In this document: positions 50,324-59,118 of the stretch, one piece after another | How positions within the stretch are numbered: the first letter of the stretch is position 1 | How the letters are laid out: the number at the start of each line of letters is the position of its first letter | Assembly: GCA_049514215.1 (NCBI GenBank) | Contig: JBEKVI010000001.1 | Coordinates: 62,001-126,000, forward strand | From: BOG-994 sp049514215 | GTDB lineage: Bacteria; Pseudomonadota; Gammaproteobacteria; Burkholderiales; Burkholderiaceae_D | Direction: 5' to 3' | Length of the DNA stretch: 64,000 bases | Notes under the pieces: model-generated | What the model saw: the letters and a program-made list of their open reading frames with translations, nothing else | Told to the model about the DNA's origin: nothing | The model's database searches: none | Translations under genes and position numbers: made by a program

Positions 50324-51442
50324 CTAGGGCTGAGTAAACACGTCTCCCGCGTCGACACCGTATTCCGAATTAAGCACGAGAGCATACGAAATATGGTCGA
50401 ATAATCGGAACACGAAAAGCAAGCCGCTGCGTTCGTCCGGCAGCTTGATTTCCTGCTTGCTGTCATTGGTGGTATCGGTAATGGTTGCCCCAGCGCTCTG
50501 CACGGCGAGGATTGTGCCGATATCGAGCCCGTCGGCCGAACCCCGGTTCAGAGAGACGACGCCCCCTCGGCCTGCCAGACCTACCTCGCTATAAGTATCG
50601 ATGATTTTGCCGGTGATCGGTTGCTCGGGTGCATGCGGCGCGTAATTGATCAGGCGCGCAGGGGGGGCCTCGATGAGCCGGTCACCTGCCGAGATCTCGC
50701 TCGAGAACGAGGTAATGAGAACCGTTGCCGGATCACCCTCCCGCACGATCTGCGCTGAGCCCACGTAATCGGCTTGATAGCCCAGAATCTTGCCCGTGTC
50801 CGGATCCTTGAGCGGCACCCCCGGACGATAGATCTGGTAGCTCTTGATGTTGGAGTCAGTGATGCCGCTGACGTAAGCGGAATCACCCCGTGCGAGGACG
50901 AGACGGTCACCCTTTGCGCCCACGATCCGGGGCGCTTTCTTCAACTCGTCGTCCTGGACCACGAGGGCTTGGCGCAGGAAGGGTTCGATGACATTTTGCG
51001 GAATACTCGGAATGGCGGACTGTCCGGTTTCAACGCGAATGGTCGGCTCCAGAACCACCGTGTTGCCCCGACCGTCCGTCAGGTGCATGGTGCCGTGCAG
51101 CTTATCGAGAATGATGATCTGTCCCGGATAGATCCAGTGTGGATTCTTGATCTGGGCCCGATTCATCTGCCAAACCTCGGGCCAGCGCCAGGGCTTCTGC
51201 AGATACTTGCCGGCGATTCCCCACAGAGTGTCGCCCTTGACGACCACGTGCTGGTCGGGCGCATTGTCCTTGAACACCTTCGATTGAGTGCGTGCCGGCG
51301 TATCAGAGCCCGATGACATCGGGCTAGACGATGTCCCCTGCGCCTGCGCGGTCCCCCCTTGTTCTAGCAGCATCGGCCCCCACATCGCCAGTACGACGGC
51401 GAAGGCGGCTGTGCTAAACTTTTTTGTACTCAGCTTGATCAT
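50324..51442 (-). CDS. LysM domain-containing exported protein
   Basis: This 372-residue protein has a signal peptide (up to GGTAQAQ, about residue 35) and a LysM peptidoglycan-binding domain near residues 70-120: VVVKGDTLWGIAGKYL and PHWIYPGQIIIL. The rest, about 250 residues, is a beta-rich region with SRGDSAYVSGI-like segments. It matches the LysM protein that precedes dprA in Betaproteobacteria. It likely binds the cell wall. It is divergent from def; 109 bases separate the start codons. Confidence 0.88.
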   Translation of the reverse strand: MIKLSTKKFSTAAFAVVLAMWGPMLLEQGGTAQAQGTSSSPMSSGSDTPARTQSKVFKDNAPDQHVVVKGDTLWGIAGKYLQKPWRWPEVWQMNRAQIKNPHWIYPGQIIILDKLHGTMHLTDGRGNTVVLEPTIRVETGQSAIPSIPQNVIEPFLRQALVVQDDELKKAPRIVGAKGDRLVLARGDSAYVSGITDSNIKSYQIYRPGVPLKDPDTGKILGYQADYVGSAQIVREGDPATVLITSFSSEISAGDRLIEAPPARLINYAPHAPEQPITGKIIDTYSEVGLAGRGGVVSLNRGSADGLDIGTILAVQSAGATITDTTNDSKQEIKLPDERSGLLFVFRLFDHISYALVLNSEYGVDAGDVFTQP

Positions 51443-51551
51443 TCCAGTGGCCCCTGGAGTTTGGGAATCGCTTGAAATTCTGCATGTAATTGGTTGATGC
51501 TGCAATAATTATCACCCGAGCTTACCCCTTTCGTATAGCGCGACTGTTGTT

Positions 51552-52058
51552 ATGGCGTTACTCCCTATCCTTCACTACCCGGACCCGCGGCTCAAAAAGG
51601 TTGCCAAGCCGGTCGCCGTGGTCGACGACCGAATTCGGCAATTGGTGCGTGATATGGCCGAGACGATGTACGAGGCGCCGGGGGTGGGGCTTGCGGCAAC
51701 CCAGGTCGACGTGCACGAGCAGGTTATCGTGATCGACGTGTCCGAGGCCCGGGACGATCTCCGGGTTTTTATCAATCCACAAATCGTCCAATCCAGCGAG
51801 CAGAGGCGTTTGGCCGAAGAAGGATGCTTATCGGTGCCCGGAATTTACGACATGGTCGAGCGACCCGATCGGATCACGGTACGGGCACTAGATGAACAAG
51901 GCCGCGTGTTTGAGTACGAAGCGGAGGGTCTTCTGGCGGTTTGTATCCAACACGAGATTGATCATCTGCGCGGCAAGGTCTTCGTCGACTACCTGTCACA
52001 GCTTAAGCAAACGCGCATCAAAGGCAAGATGCGCAAGCTCGAGCGCGAGAGCGCGTAG
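51552..52058 (+). CDS. def: Peptide deformylase
   Basis: This 168-residue enzyme removes the formyl group from nascent proteins using Fe(II) or another metal. All three motifs are present: GVGLAATQV, EEGCLSVPG with the cysteine ligand, and QHEIDHLRG with both histidines. It starts the housekeeping set def-fmt-rsmB. A TATAGC (51534-51539) just before the ATG is a weak -10 candidate. Confidence 0.96.
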   Translation: MALLPILHYPDPRLKKVAKPVAVVDDRIRQLVRDMAETMYEAPGVGLAATQVDVHEQVIVIDVSEARDDLRVFINPQIVQSSEQRRLAEEGCLSVPGIYDMVERPDRITVRALDEQGRVFEYEAEGLLAVCIQHEIDHLRGKVFVDYLSQLKQTRIKGKMRKLERESA

Positions 52059-52139
52059 GATCGGTCCATCCGGTCCAGAGGCGCTCCGGCGTGCCCTGCG
52101 GCCCGGTATGCCCGAGCGCCGACATAGCGCGGCACAGAC

Positions 52140-53096
52140 TTGAACATCATCTTTGCGGGGACCCCGCAGTTCGCACGCTCGGCGCTTTTGGCCTTGTGTC
52201 AGGCCGGACATACGGTTCGCCTGGTCCTCTCGCAACCGGATCGCCCTGCCGGACGGGGCCAGAGGCTCGTCCCCTCCCCGGTCAAGCAATTCGCGCTTGA
52301 ACACGGTCTGGCTCTGGAGCAGCCGCCCAGTTTAAGACTGGACGGGCGAGAACCAAAGGCGGCCGAACAGATTCACGAACGCCTCCGATCCACGCCACAT
52401 GACGTGATGATCGTTGCAGCCTACGGGCTGATCCTGCCGCAGTCGATCTTGGATATTGCCCCGCTGGGGTGCCTGAACATCCACGCAAGCCTACTTCCAC
52501 GCTGGCGCGGCGCAGCACCCATACAAAGGGCCATCGAGGCGGGCGACGTCGAGACCGGTATCACGATCATGCGGATGGATGCGGGGCTGGACACGGGCCC
52601 CATGTTGCTCTGGGAGCGTACTGAAATCGGCCCGCAGGAGACCGCCGGCGCACTTGGCGACCGACTCGCGCAGATGGGCGCGGTCTTGATTGTGCGCACC
52701 CTCGATCGGCTGACCAAGGGTCCGCCCTTGCGGGAAATCCCACAACCCCAATCGGGCGCGACTTACGCTGCCAAATTGCGACGCGAAGAGGCGAGGCTCG
52801 ACTTCAATCGTTCCGCAACGACTTTGGCGCTGCAGATCAGAGCGTTCAACCCCGCCCCCGGGGCGAGCGCCGTCTATGGCGACACCAGTCTGAAAATCTG
52901 GCGGGCCCAACCAAGGCCCTTGGCGCGGCCCGCACCACCGGGTACGGTGCTCTCGGTCGAAGGCGACGAGATTGCGATCGCCTGCGCTAAAGGGGTCCTT
53001 GGCGTGCTTGAGCTCCAAAAGCCGGGGGGCACACGGCTTGCGGCCGGCCGCTTTCTCCAGGGCTTTCGTGTTGAGCCCGGCACGCGCTTCACGTGA
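52140..53096 (+). CDS. fmt: Methionyl-tRNA formyltransferase
   Basis: This 318-residue enzyme formylates initiator Met-tRNA. It has IIFAGTPQFARSAL at the N-terminus, the catalytic NIHASLLPRWRGAAPIQRAI, with Asn and His, and RTEIGPQETAG. The start is TTG at 52140, agreeing with the family N-terminus, 81 bases after def. The C-terminal OB-fold tRNA-binding part is complete. Partner of peptide deformylase in the same operon. Confidence 0.96.
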   Translation: MNIIFAGTPQFARSALLALCQAGHTVRLVLSQPDRPAGRGQRLVPSPVKQFALEHGLALEQPPSLRLDGREPKAAEQIHERLRSTPHDVMIVAAYGLILPQSILDIAPLGCLNIHASLLPRWRGAAPIQRAIEAGDVETGITIMRMDAGLDTGPMLLWERTEIGPQETAGALGDRLAQMGAVLIVRTLDRLTKGPPLREIPQPQSGATYAAKLRREEARLDFNRSATTLALQIRAFNPAPGASAVYGDTSLKIWRAQPRPLARPAPPGTVLSVEGDEIAIACAKGVLGVLELQKPGGTRLAAGRFLQGFRVEPGTRFT

Positions 53097-53138
53097 GTGC
53101 ATCTCGGACTCGTGCCGAGTCGTTCGAGCGATAGCGCA

Positions 53139-54476
53139 ATGCATCCGCCGAATTCCGACGCATCGGTCTCTTCCATGCCGCTTTCACGGGTGCTGCTTCA
53201 GGCGGCCCGGGTGAGCCTCGCGGTGAGAAGCGGCCAATCGCTCACTGCCGCACTCGAGAACGCCTGTCCCGATCCGTCGGCTTCATTGATGCGCGCCGCC
53301 GTTCAAGATTTGAGCTACCACACCCAGCGGAATCGGGGTCGGGCGGATGCGTTGCTGGGCGAATTTGCGGTCCGCAAGATCGCCCCGCCACTGCTGCGCG
53401 AGCTTCTCGTGGTGGCCCTCGCCGTTTTGGACGAACCGGGTCCTGCCGGTGTGGGCGAGCCTGGCCGTTATCCCCCTTTCACCTTGGTCGATCAGGCCGT
53501 AGACGCAGCCCAGGCGACCCCCGAAATCCGCCACGCGAAGGATTTTGTCAACGCGATCCTGCGCAGCGCGCTACGAGAGACGCGCCGCGCGCAGGCGGCT
53601 GCACCTGCGGAAGAGGCCGTGGTCATGAACTATCCGCCTTGGTGGGTCAGGCGTGTGCGCGATGCATATCCTGAAAGCTGGAAGGCGATCTTGGCTACCG
53701 GGCAGACTCCACCTCCTTTGACTTTGCGGGTGAATCAGCTGCGCGTTGGTGTGGCGGCGTATCTCGGGCGGCTTCGCCAGGTCGGTGTGGTCGCCGAGCA
53801 GATCGGACCGCTGGCAGTGCGCCTGGCACGCCCAATGCCGGTCCATGCGATCCCTGGATTCGGTGAAGGCCTCGTCTCCGTCCAGGATGAGGCCGCCCAG
53901 CGCGCCGCGCCGCTGATGGACTTAAGCTCCGGGATGCGCGTGCTTGATGCCTGTGCCGCACCGGGCGGAAAGACCTGCCACATTCTCGAGAACGCGAGTG
54001 TCGATGTGAGCGCTCTGGATATCGAGCCCTCCCGACTGGCGCGCATCCGTGAGAACCTCGAGCGCCTTAACCTCGAGGCGACACTGGTGCTGGGTGACGC
54101 GGCCCATCCCGAGCAGTGGTGGGATGGCGTTCCGTATCAACGTGTGCTCGCCGACCTGCCTTGCTCCGCCTCGGGAATCGTGCGCCGCCACCCCGATATT
54201 CGCTGGTTGCGACGCGATTCGGACATCGCGACATTGTCGGGGCTTCAGCAACACATTCTGGATGCTTTATGGCGGGTCGTTGCACCCGATGGTAAATTGC
54301 TGATCGTGACGTGTTCTATTTTCCCGGAAGAAGGACAGTTCCTTGCGCGGGACTTTGCGATGCGGCATAGGGATGCGGCGCCTCGATCGGCATGGGGGCA
54401 ACTGCTGCCCACGGTTGGCCCTGCGACCGATCATGATGGGCTGTTTTTCGCGCTGTTCGACAAAATCGCCCGATGA
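53139..54476 (+). CDS. rsmB: 16S rRNA (cytosine-967-C5)-methyltransferase (RsmB/Sun)
   Basis: This protein of about 445 residues methylates C967 of 16S rRNA. It has an N-terminal NusB-like RNA-binding domain, the S-adenosylmethionine motif VLDACAAPGGKTCHI, the motif IV cysteine in LADLPCSASGI and the catalytic cysteine in VTCSIFPEEG. The start is uncertain: GTG 53097, ATG 53139 or ATG 53175 are in frame; family N-termini favour 53139 or 53175. The stop overlaps the DUF4390 gene by 4 bases. Confidence 0.93.
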   Translation: MHPPNSDASVSSMPLSRVLLQAARVSLAVRSGQSLTAALENACPDPSASLMRAAVQDLSYHTQRNRGRADALLGEFAVRKIAPPLLRELLVVALAVLDEPGPAGVGEPGRYPPFTLVDQAVDAAQATPEIRHAKDFVNAILRSALRETRRAQAAAPAEEAVVMNYPPWWVRRVRDAYPESWKAILATGQTPPPLTLRVNQLRVGVAAYLGRLRQVGVVAEQIGPLAVRLARPMPVHAIPGFGEGLVSVQDEAAQRAAPLMDLSSGMRVLDACAAPGGKTCHILENASVDVSALDIEPSRLARIRENLERLNLEATLVLGDAAHPEQWWDGVPYQRVLADLPCSASGIVRRHPDIRWLRRDSDIATLSGLQQHILDALWRVVAPDGKLLIVTCSIFPEEGQFLARDFAMRHRDAAPRSAWGQLLPTVGPATDHDGLFFALFDKIAR

Positions 54477-55063
54477 TCTTCCCCGCCCATTCGATATCCC
54501 GCAGGATTTTGCAGTCGCTCTTCATGTTCTCGGCGCTCCTGCTGTCGGTGCCGGCGCGCGCATTGGCGCCCGACAAGATCGAGATTGTCCAGGTGAGCCT
54601 CGATCCGTTCGAAGATGGCTGGGCCGTGAACGCGCAGTTCGAGTTCAGTCTCAAGCCCAACCTCGCCGAAGCTCTCGAGCACGCCTTGCTGCCCTTGTAT
54701 TTCGACGTCGAATTCGAACTGACGCGTCCCCGCTGGTATTGGCTGGACGAAAAAACCGTGGCCGCGCATCTGACCTATCGTCTGTCGTATCAGCCGCTCA
54801 CGCACGAGTATCGGGTTTCGACGGGGACGCTGCATCTGAACTTCGGCAGCCTCAATGAAGCGCTCGGATTTCTCATGCGCGTACGTGACTGGAAAGTGAT
54901 CGATCCGAACGTCATCAAGCCCGGCGAGACCTACATCGCCGCTTTGCGCATGCACTTCGACACGAGCCAGCTCCCCAAGCCGTTCCAGCTCAATGCCTTT
55001 ACCAGTCGCGAATGGGTGCTTGAATCCGACTGGAAGCGATTCACCTTCGAGGTGACCCGATGA
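54473..55063 (+). CDS. DUF4390 domain-containing exported protein
   Basis: This 196-residue protein has a signal-like N-terminus (LFMFSALLLSVPARA) and a DUF4390 body with WAVNAQFEFSLKP, RYWLDEKTV-like and RDWKVIDPNVIKPGETY segments. Its function is unknown; it sits between rsmB and ntrY in Betaproteobacteria, as here. It overlaps rsmB and ntrY by 4 bases each, so all three are translated together. A periplasmic or membrane-linked role is likely given the leader. Confidence 0.9.
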   Translation: MIFPAHSISRRILQSLFMFSALLLSVPARALAPDKIEIVQVSLDPFEDGWAVNAQFEFSLKPNLAEALEHALLPLYFDVEFELTRPRWYWLDEKTVAAHLTYRLSYQPLTHEYRVSTGTLHLNFGSLNEALGFLMRVRDWKVIDPNVIKPGETYIAALRMHFDTSQLPKPFQLNAFTSREWVLESDWKRFTFEVTR

Positions 55064-57372
55064 TGTTAAGGCGCAGCCAGCGACCCTTCTGGCGCACCCG
55101 AACCCTGCGCTATACCCTGATCATTACCGGGGCGATCGGGGGGGTATTGCTGTTCCTGCTCGCGTCAGCCTCCTCGAACACCCCGTTGTTCGAGCGTGCG
55201 TATCCCTTTTTGCTCGGTGCGAACGCCACCATCGCGCTGACCATGGTCACCCTGGTGGGGATCCAGGTCTGGCGACTGGGCAAGCGTTTTCGGCGAGGGG
55301 TATTCGGCGCCCGGATGATGGCGCGCTTTGCGCTCTCGTTTGCGCTCATGGGGCTCGTACCCGGCGTGGTGATCTACCTTGTTTCGGTGCAATTCCTCTC
55401 GCGCAGCATCGAGTCCTGGTTCGACGTACGCGTGGATCGGGCGCTTGATGCCGGACTGACGCTCGGTCGCACGGTGCTTGACTCGATGCTTTCAGATTTG
55501 AACGCCAAAGCCCGCAACATCTCACTTGCGCTGGACGATACGCGGGACTCGGAGCTCGCCAAACAGCTCAACCGGTTGCGCGAGCAGTCCGGTGTCCAGG
55601 AAGCTCTCATCTTCAATTCGACCCGCGTCATCGCGAGCACGGGCGGTGCTTCGCTGGACTCGCTCGTTCCGGAGATGCCCCCCGCCGATGTGCTGCGACA
55701 GCTCAAGCTCACGCGCGGCTACGCTCAGGTGGAAACCGGGCGCGGCGACTCGGAGGCGGTGCGGGGCAACCTGCAACTGCGCGTCATCGTCCCGATTCCG
55801 AGCTCCAATCTGTCGCTGTTTCAGTCCGATCCCGTCTATTTACAGCTGTTACAAAGTGTGCCCACAGCCGTCGCGTCGAATCTCGACGAGGCCCAAAATG
55901 GGGTGCATGACTATCGCGAGCTCTCCCTGTCGCGTGGCGCGCTTAGGGGAATGTACACGGTGACCCTGACGCTGGCGTTGTTGCTCTCGATTTTTGCAGC
56001 GCTGGCGGTGGCGTTTCTCCTGGCAACCTGGCTGACCGCGCCGCTCCTGCTTCTTGCCGAAGGCACCAAGGCGGTCGCGGGGGGCGACTTTTCGCCGATG
56101 CAGGAGATCAACACGCGTGACGAGCTGGGGACGCTGACCCAGTCGTTTAACGCCATGACCAGACAGCTCAGCGAGGCCCGCGCCGTGGTCGAACACAATC
56201 GGGCGCAGCTGGAGAACGCGAAGACCTATCTGGAGAGTATCCTGTCAAATCTATCGGCCGGAGTGCTCGTGTTCGATGACCAGTTCCGGCTCGTGACGGC
56301 CAACCATGGAGCCGATCGCATTCTGGGCACATCCTTTGCGGAGCGACTCGGAGAACCCCTTGGTTCGACGGCTTCTCTCGTTAAGCTAAGCGAAATGATC
56401 GAGCGTGCTTTTGATGAGCAATCCGATACCGGCCCGGACTGGCAAAAGCAGATCGAGTTGGCCCGAATCGCCGGGTCGCCGCGCGCCGAGGGCACAGGTG
56501 ACGATGCGCAGAAGGAGGGCCACAGTGATCCGCTGACCCTTTTGGCGCGCGGTTCACGTTGTCCGGTCGGAGACGTGCAAGGCTATCTCGTGGTTTTCGA
56601 TGATGTCAGCGACGTCATTTCGGCGCAGCGCTCAATCGCATGGGGGGAAGTGGCGCGTCGCCTGGCGCACGAAATCAAGAATCCTCTCACGCCCATACAG
56701 CTTTCGGCCGAACGCCTGCAGATGAAGCTGCAGGGTAAACTTCCCCCGCAGTCTGCGGAGGTTCTCGAGCGCGGCGTAGCGACGATTGTGAATCAGGTTT
56801 CGGCCATGAAGCAGATGGTGGACGATTTTCGTGATTTCGCCAAAGCGCCTCCGGCCGCGATGGCCGCCGTGGACCTCAACGGATTGGTCAGCGAGGTATT
56901 GGCCCTTTATGGTGCGGGCTCGTTGGGCGTCGAGCCTTCAGGCACGCTCGTGATGGAGCTCTCGCCGGACCTCCCCCTCATCCTGGGCGACGCGACGCGG
57001 CTTCGGCAAGTCATTCATAATCTGGTGCAAAATGCGCAGGACGCGACCTACGAAAGCCCGCGAGCTCGCATCGTGTTTGCGACTGAAAAAGTCGATGCGA
57101 GGGCGGGAGGCTCGGCGCGGACAGGCCGCGAGGCGATGGTTCGCCTAACGGTGAGCGATAATGGAGGCGGATTTCCGGCTAGAATTTTGGCCCGCGCCTT
57201 TGAACCCTACGTCACGACCAAATCGCGCGGAACCGGACTGGGACTAGCGGTTGTCAAGAAGATCGCCGACGAGCACGAGGCGAGAATTGACCTGCGGAAT
57301 CGGGAAGAGGGGGGCGCGATGGTATCGATCCTCTTTACCAAGCTCGCGGGGCGCCAACTGGCCGTGGCGTGA
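55060..57372 (+). CDS. ntrY: NtrY-like sensor histidine kinase
   Basis: This 770-residue membrane kinase has three N-terminal helices, a periplasmic domain of about 175 residues, a fourth helix near 300-330, HAMP, PAS (about 390-520), HisKA and HATPase domains. The phosphorylated histidine is His537 in RRLAHEIKNPLTPIQLS; the ATP-binding motifs are HNLVQNAQDA, DNGGGFP and GTGLGLAVVKK. It should phosphorylate the NtrX-like regulator encoded 76 bases later. NtrYX systems affect nitrogen metabolism and envelope functions in other species; the signal here is not known. Confidence 0.94.
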   Translation: MMLRRSQRPFWRTRTLRYTLIITGAIGGVLLFLLASASSNTPLFERAYPFLLGANATIALTMVTLVGIQVWRLGKRFRRGVFGARMMARFALSFALMGLVPGVVIYLVSVQFLSRSIESWFDVRVDRALDAGLTLGRTVLDSMLSDLNAKARNISLALDDTRDSELAKQLNRLREQSGVQEALIFNSTRVIASTGGASLDSLVPEMPPADVLRQLKLTRGYAQVETGRGDSEAVRGNLQLRVIVPIPSSNLSLFQSDPVYLQLLQSVPTAVASNLDEAQNGVHDYRELSLSRGALRGMYTVTLTLALLLSIFAALAVAFLLATWLTAPLLLLAEGTKAVAGGDFSPMQEINTRDELGTLTQSFNAMTRQLSEARAVVEHNRAQLENAKTYLESILSNLSAGVLVFDDQFRLVTANHGADRILGTSFAERLGEPLGSTASLVKLSEMIERAFDEQSDTGPDWQKQIELARIAGSPRAEGTGDDAQKEGHSDPLTLLARGSRCPVGDVQGYLVVFDDVSDVISAQRSIAWGEVARRLAHEIKNPLTPIQLSAERLQMKLQGKLPPQSAEVLERGVATIVNQVSAMKQMVDDFRDFAKAPPAAMAAVDLNGLVSEVLALYGAGSLGVEPSGTLVMELSPDLPLILGDATRLRQVIHNLVQNAQDATYESPRARIVFATEKVDARAGGSARTGREAMVRLTVSDNGGGFPARILARAFEPYVTTKSRGTGLGLAVVKKIADEHEARIDLRNREEGGAMVSILFTKLAGRQLAVA

Positions 57373-57448
57373 CGATTGTCATGGGCAATGGTCCGCGAGT
57401 CGTGCACAATGCGCGTTTTACGCCGGTCGAAGGAGCTAAGGGCGGTCG

Positions 57449-58150
57449 ATGGCAAACATACTTGTAGTCGATGACGAGATCGGGATCCGCGAGTTGCTTT
57501 CGGAGATTTTGGGCGACGAGGGTCATGTCGTTCACTTAGCGGAAAATGCCGCGCAGGCGCGCCAGTTTCGCCAGGGTGACGCCCCCGATTTGGTCCTGCT
57601 CGATATCTGGATGCCCGACACCGACGGAGTGACGCTGCTCAAGGAATGGGCCTCGGTCGGGGCGCTGACGATGCCCGTGATCATGATGTCCGGTCACGCG
57701 ACCATCGACACGGCAGTGGAGGCCACCCGCATTGGGGCCATCGATTTTCTCGAGAAGCCCATCGCCTTGCAAAAGCTGCTGCGTGCCGTCCAAAAAGGCT
57801 TGGAACGAGGCGTGGGCGTGTTGCGCCACGCCGTCACCAACAAGCCCGCCTTGGCGACGTTTCCGCTCGATATGGGCGACGGCGAGGGATCCAACGGCAG
57901 TCTAGCGGGTGGGGCCCCCGGCGCCGGAGGGGATCGGCCTGCGGGCACCCTCTTGCGCAGCGAAATGCCGCTTGACCTGCCATTGCGCGAAGCCCGTGAT
58001 GCTTTTGAGCGTGCCTACTTTGAATACCATCTCTCGCAGGAAAATGGCTCGATGACTCGGGTCGCGGAGAAGACCGGCCTGGAGCGCACGCATCTGTACC
58101 GAAAACTGAAGCAGTTGGGAATCGAGCTGAACAAGGCCGGACGCAAGTAA
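57449..58150 (+). CDS. ntrX: NtrX-like response regulator lacking the AAA+ domain
   Basis: This 233-residue regulator has an NtrX-type receiver domain starting ANILVVDDEIGIRELL with phospho-acceptor Asp52 (LLDIWMPDTDG), Thr/Ser-Lys end features (HATIDTAVEATRIGAIDFLE) and a C-terminal Fis-type helix-turn-helix (NGSMTRVAEKTGLERTHLYR). In classical NtrX a ~240-residue sigma-54-activating AAA+ domain lies between; here residues ~135-170 are a glycine/alanine-rich linker (SLAGGAPGAGGDRPAG). It therefore cannot activate sigma-54 promoters by ATP hydrolysis and probably binds DNA as a simple regulator. Confidence 0.92.
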   Translation: MANILVVDDEIGIRELLSEILGDEGHVVHLAENAAQARQFRQGDAPDLVLLDIWMPDTDGVTLLKEWASVGALTMPVIMMSGHATIDTAVEATRIGAIDFLEKPIALQKLLRAVQKGLERGVGVLRHAVTNKPALATFPLDMGDGEGSNGSLAGGAPGAGGDRPAGTLLRSEMPLDLPLREARDAFERAYFEYHLSQENGSMTRVAEKTGLERTHLYRKLKQLGIELNKAGRK

Positions 58151-58191
58151 ATTCTGAGCGCGGGCGGCGGCCTTGCTCAAATAGGCGGCCG

Positions 58192-58593
58192 ATGTCTTCT
58201 TTCCCCAGAACGAAGATCACCGTCCTGGCGGGACCGCCGGGCATGGCGCGGGCGAACGCCGTTGCCGCGCTCCTATCGCACATCTCCCCCCACGCCAAGG
58301 TAGCGCTCGTGCTCGAGGCGATGGCGCCTACCGGAGTGCCTGACGCTCCTTCCGGTTTTCGGGGTTCCGTCCACGTGCTTGCGCCAGGTTGTCCCTGCTG
58401 CGTCGGAAATCTGGCCCTTCGGGTGACCCTGGCTCGAATATTGCGGCTGGAACAGCCCGAGCACCTGGTCATCGGCCTAGTCGACGGATCCCACCAATCG
58501 AGTCTGAGAGAACGCCTCTCCGAGCCCCCCTGGTCGGAGCGGCTGACCTGGACAGGGTGGGACCCCGATTCGGGGGCTTGGCAGGAGTCTTGA
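58192..58593 (+). CDS. Small CobW/G3E-GTPase-like protein with degenerate P-loop
   Basis: This 133-residue protein looks like a reduced CobW/HypB-family (G3E) GTPase. The start ITVLAGPPGMARANAVAALL lines up with the usual ITVLSGFLGAGKTTLLN of CobW but the P-loop Lys-Thr is gone (GPPGMARAN). The characteristic metal-binding CxCC motif is preserved (APGCPCCVGNL), and LEQPEHLVIGL matches the CobW sheet before the DxxG region. It ends long before the C-terminal domain. It may be a metal-binding protein or a decaying gene; no direct evidence for either. It follows ntrX by 41 bases. Confidence 0.65.
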   Translation: MSSFPRTKITVLAGPPGMARANAVAALLSHISPHAKVALVLEAMAPTGVPDAPSGFRGSVHVLAPGCPCCVGNLALRVTLARILRLEQPEHLVIGLVDGSHQSSLRERLSEPPWSERLTWTGWDPDSGAWQES

Positions 58594-58660
58594 AAATCGG
58601 GGATTTCACCCCCACTTCCTGCATCGTAGAAACCGATCGAGACCGTGCGGAGAACCAACA

Positions 58661-58921
58661 ATGAACATGATTTATAACAGCCCGAATTACTGCGTGGTCG
58701 AGTTCGCCACGTCAGGGGTATCCGAAACAGGCACTGATACAGGGGGATTTGAGATCATGGACAAGCACGCCAAGCGCGAGATCTACTTGGCTGGTTCCCT
58801 GGCGGACGGATTTCGCCGTGGTGTGGCCGAACTGATCGCCTCGGAGCCGACCATCGAGGAAGTCGACGAGTTTTTGTCCCAGTTCAACCCCCTCATGCAG
58901 CAGCCGATGACCTTGCATTGA
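58661..58921 (+). CDS. DUF3567 family protein
   Basis: This 86-residue protein matches DUF3567, a family almost confined to Betaproteobacteria: MNMIYNSPNYCVVEF at the start, then GGFEIMDKHAKREIYLAGSL and FRRGVAELIASEPTIEEVD. Function is unknown. It is a useful lineage marker for the window. It stands between the CobW-like gene and the metH leader on the same strand. Confidence 0.9.
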   Translation: MNMIYNSPNYCVVEFATSGVSETGTDTGGFEIMDKHAKREIYLAGSLADGFRRGVAELIASEPTIEEVDEFLSQFNPLMQQPMTLH

Positions 58922-58980
58922 GAGCGGACGTCTAGTGTTGCGTTGACAGACTAGGGGATGCGAATGCGGGAACGGTGACG

Positions 58981-58986
58981 TATAAT
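58981..58986 (+). promoter_or_regulatory. -10 box of the metH leader
   Basis: A perfect TATAAT. Transcription would begin about 58993, right at the first stem of the aptamer that follows. No good -35 box is visible 16-18 bases upstream; a TTGACA at 58943 is 32 bases away, too far. Confidence 0.6.
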
Positions 58987-58993
58987 TGAGCTT

Positions 58994-59049
58994 GGCGCCG
59001 ATTTGAGATCAGCTTGCGGGCGCTTGATAAATGCGGCTAAAGCGAGGGT
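58994..59049 (+). promoter_or_regulatory. SAM-II-like riboswitch (SAM-alpha) upstream of metH
   Basis: The leader has the features of a SAM-II aptamer. P1 is GCGCC (58995-58999) with GGCGC (59019-59023); the loop starts GATTTGAG and has CTTGC before P1 closes; then TGATAAATGCGGCTAAAGC follows, close to the TGATAAATG and GCTAAA that mark SAM-II aptamers. I could not confirm the pseudoknot P2; the best candidate I found is GCTT (59012-59015) with AAGC (59040-59043). SAM-II switches bind S-adenosylmethionine and turn off methionine genes. They are best known from Alphaproteobacteria, so one in a betaproteobacterial-looking genome is notable. Confidence 0.75.
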
Positions 59050-59050
59050 T

Positions 59051-59087
59051 GACCTGCCCGCTTTGCGCCGGCAGGTCTTTTTGTTTT
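59051..59087 (+). terminator. Intrinsic terminator in the metH leader
   Basis: An 8-base perfect stem GACCTGCC (59051-59058) / GGCAGGTC (59070-59077) with a GC-rich loop is followed by TTTTTGTTTT, a clear rho-independent terminator 32 bases before the metH start. The aptamer's GCGGGC (59016-59021) could pair with GCCCGC (59056-59061), which overlaps the left terminator arm; that would be the antiterminator when SAM is absent. Confidence 0.85.
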
Positions 59088-59118
59088 GGGGTCCCCAATA
59101 CCCGAAAGGCGGTACCAA

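Noticed and set aside
58943..58948. TTGACA as -35 for the metH promoter
   Set aside because: It is 32 bases from the TATAAT at 58981, beyond the normal 16-18 base spacing.
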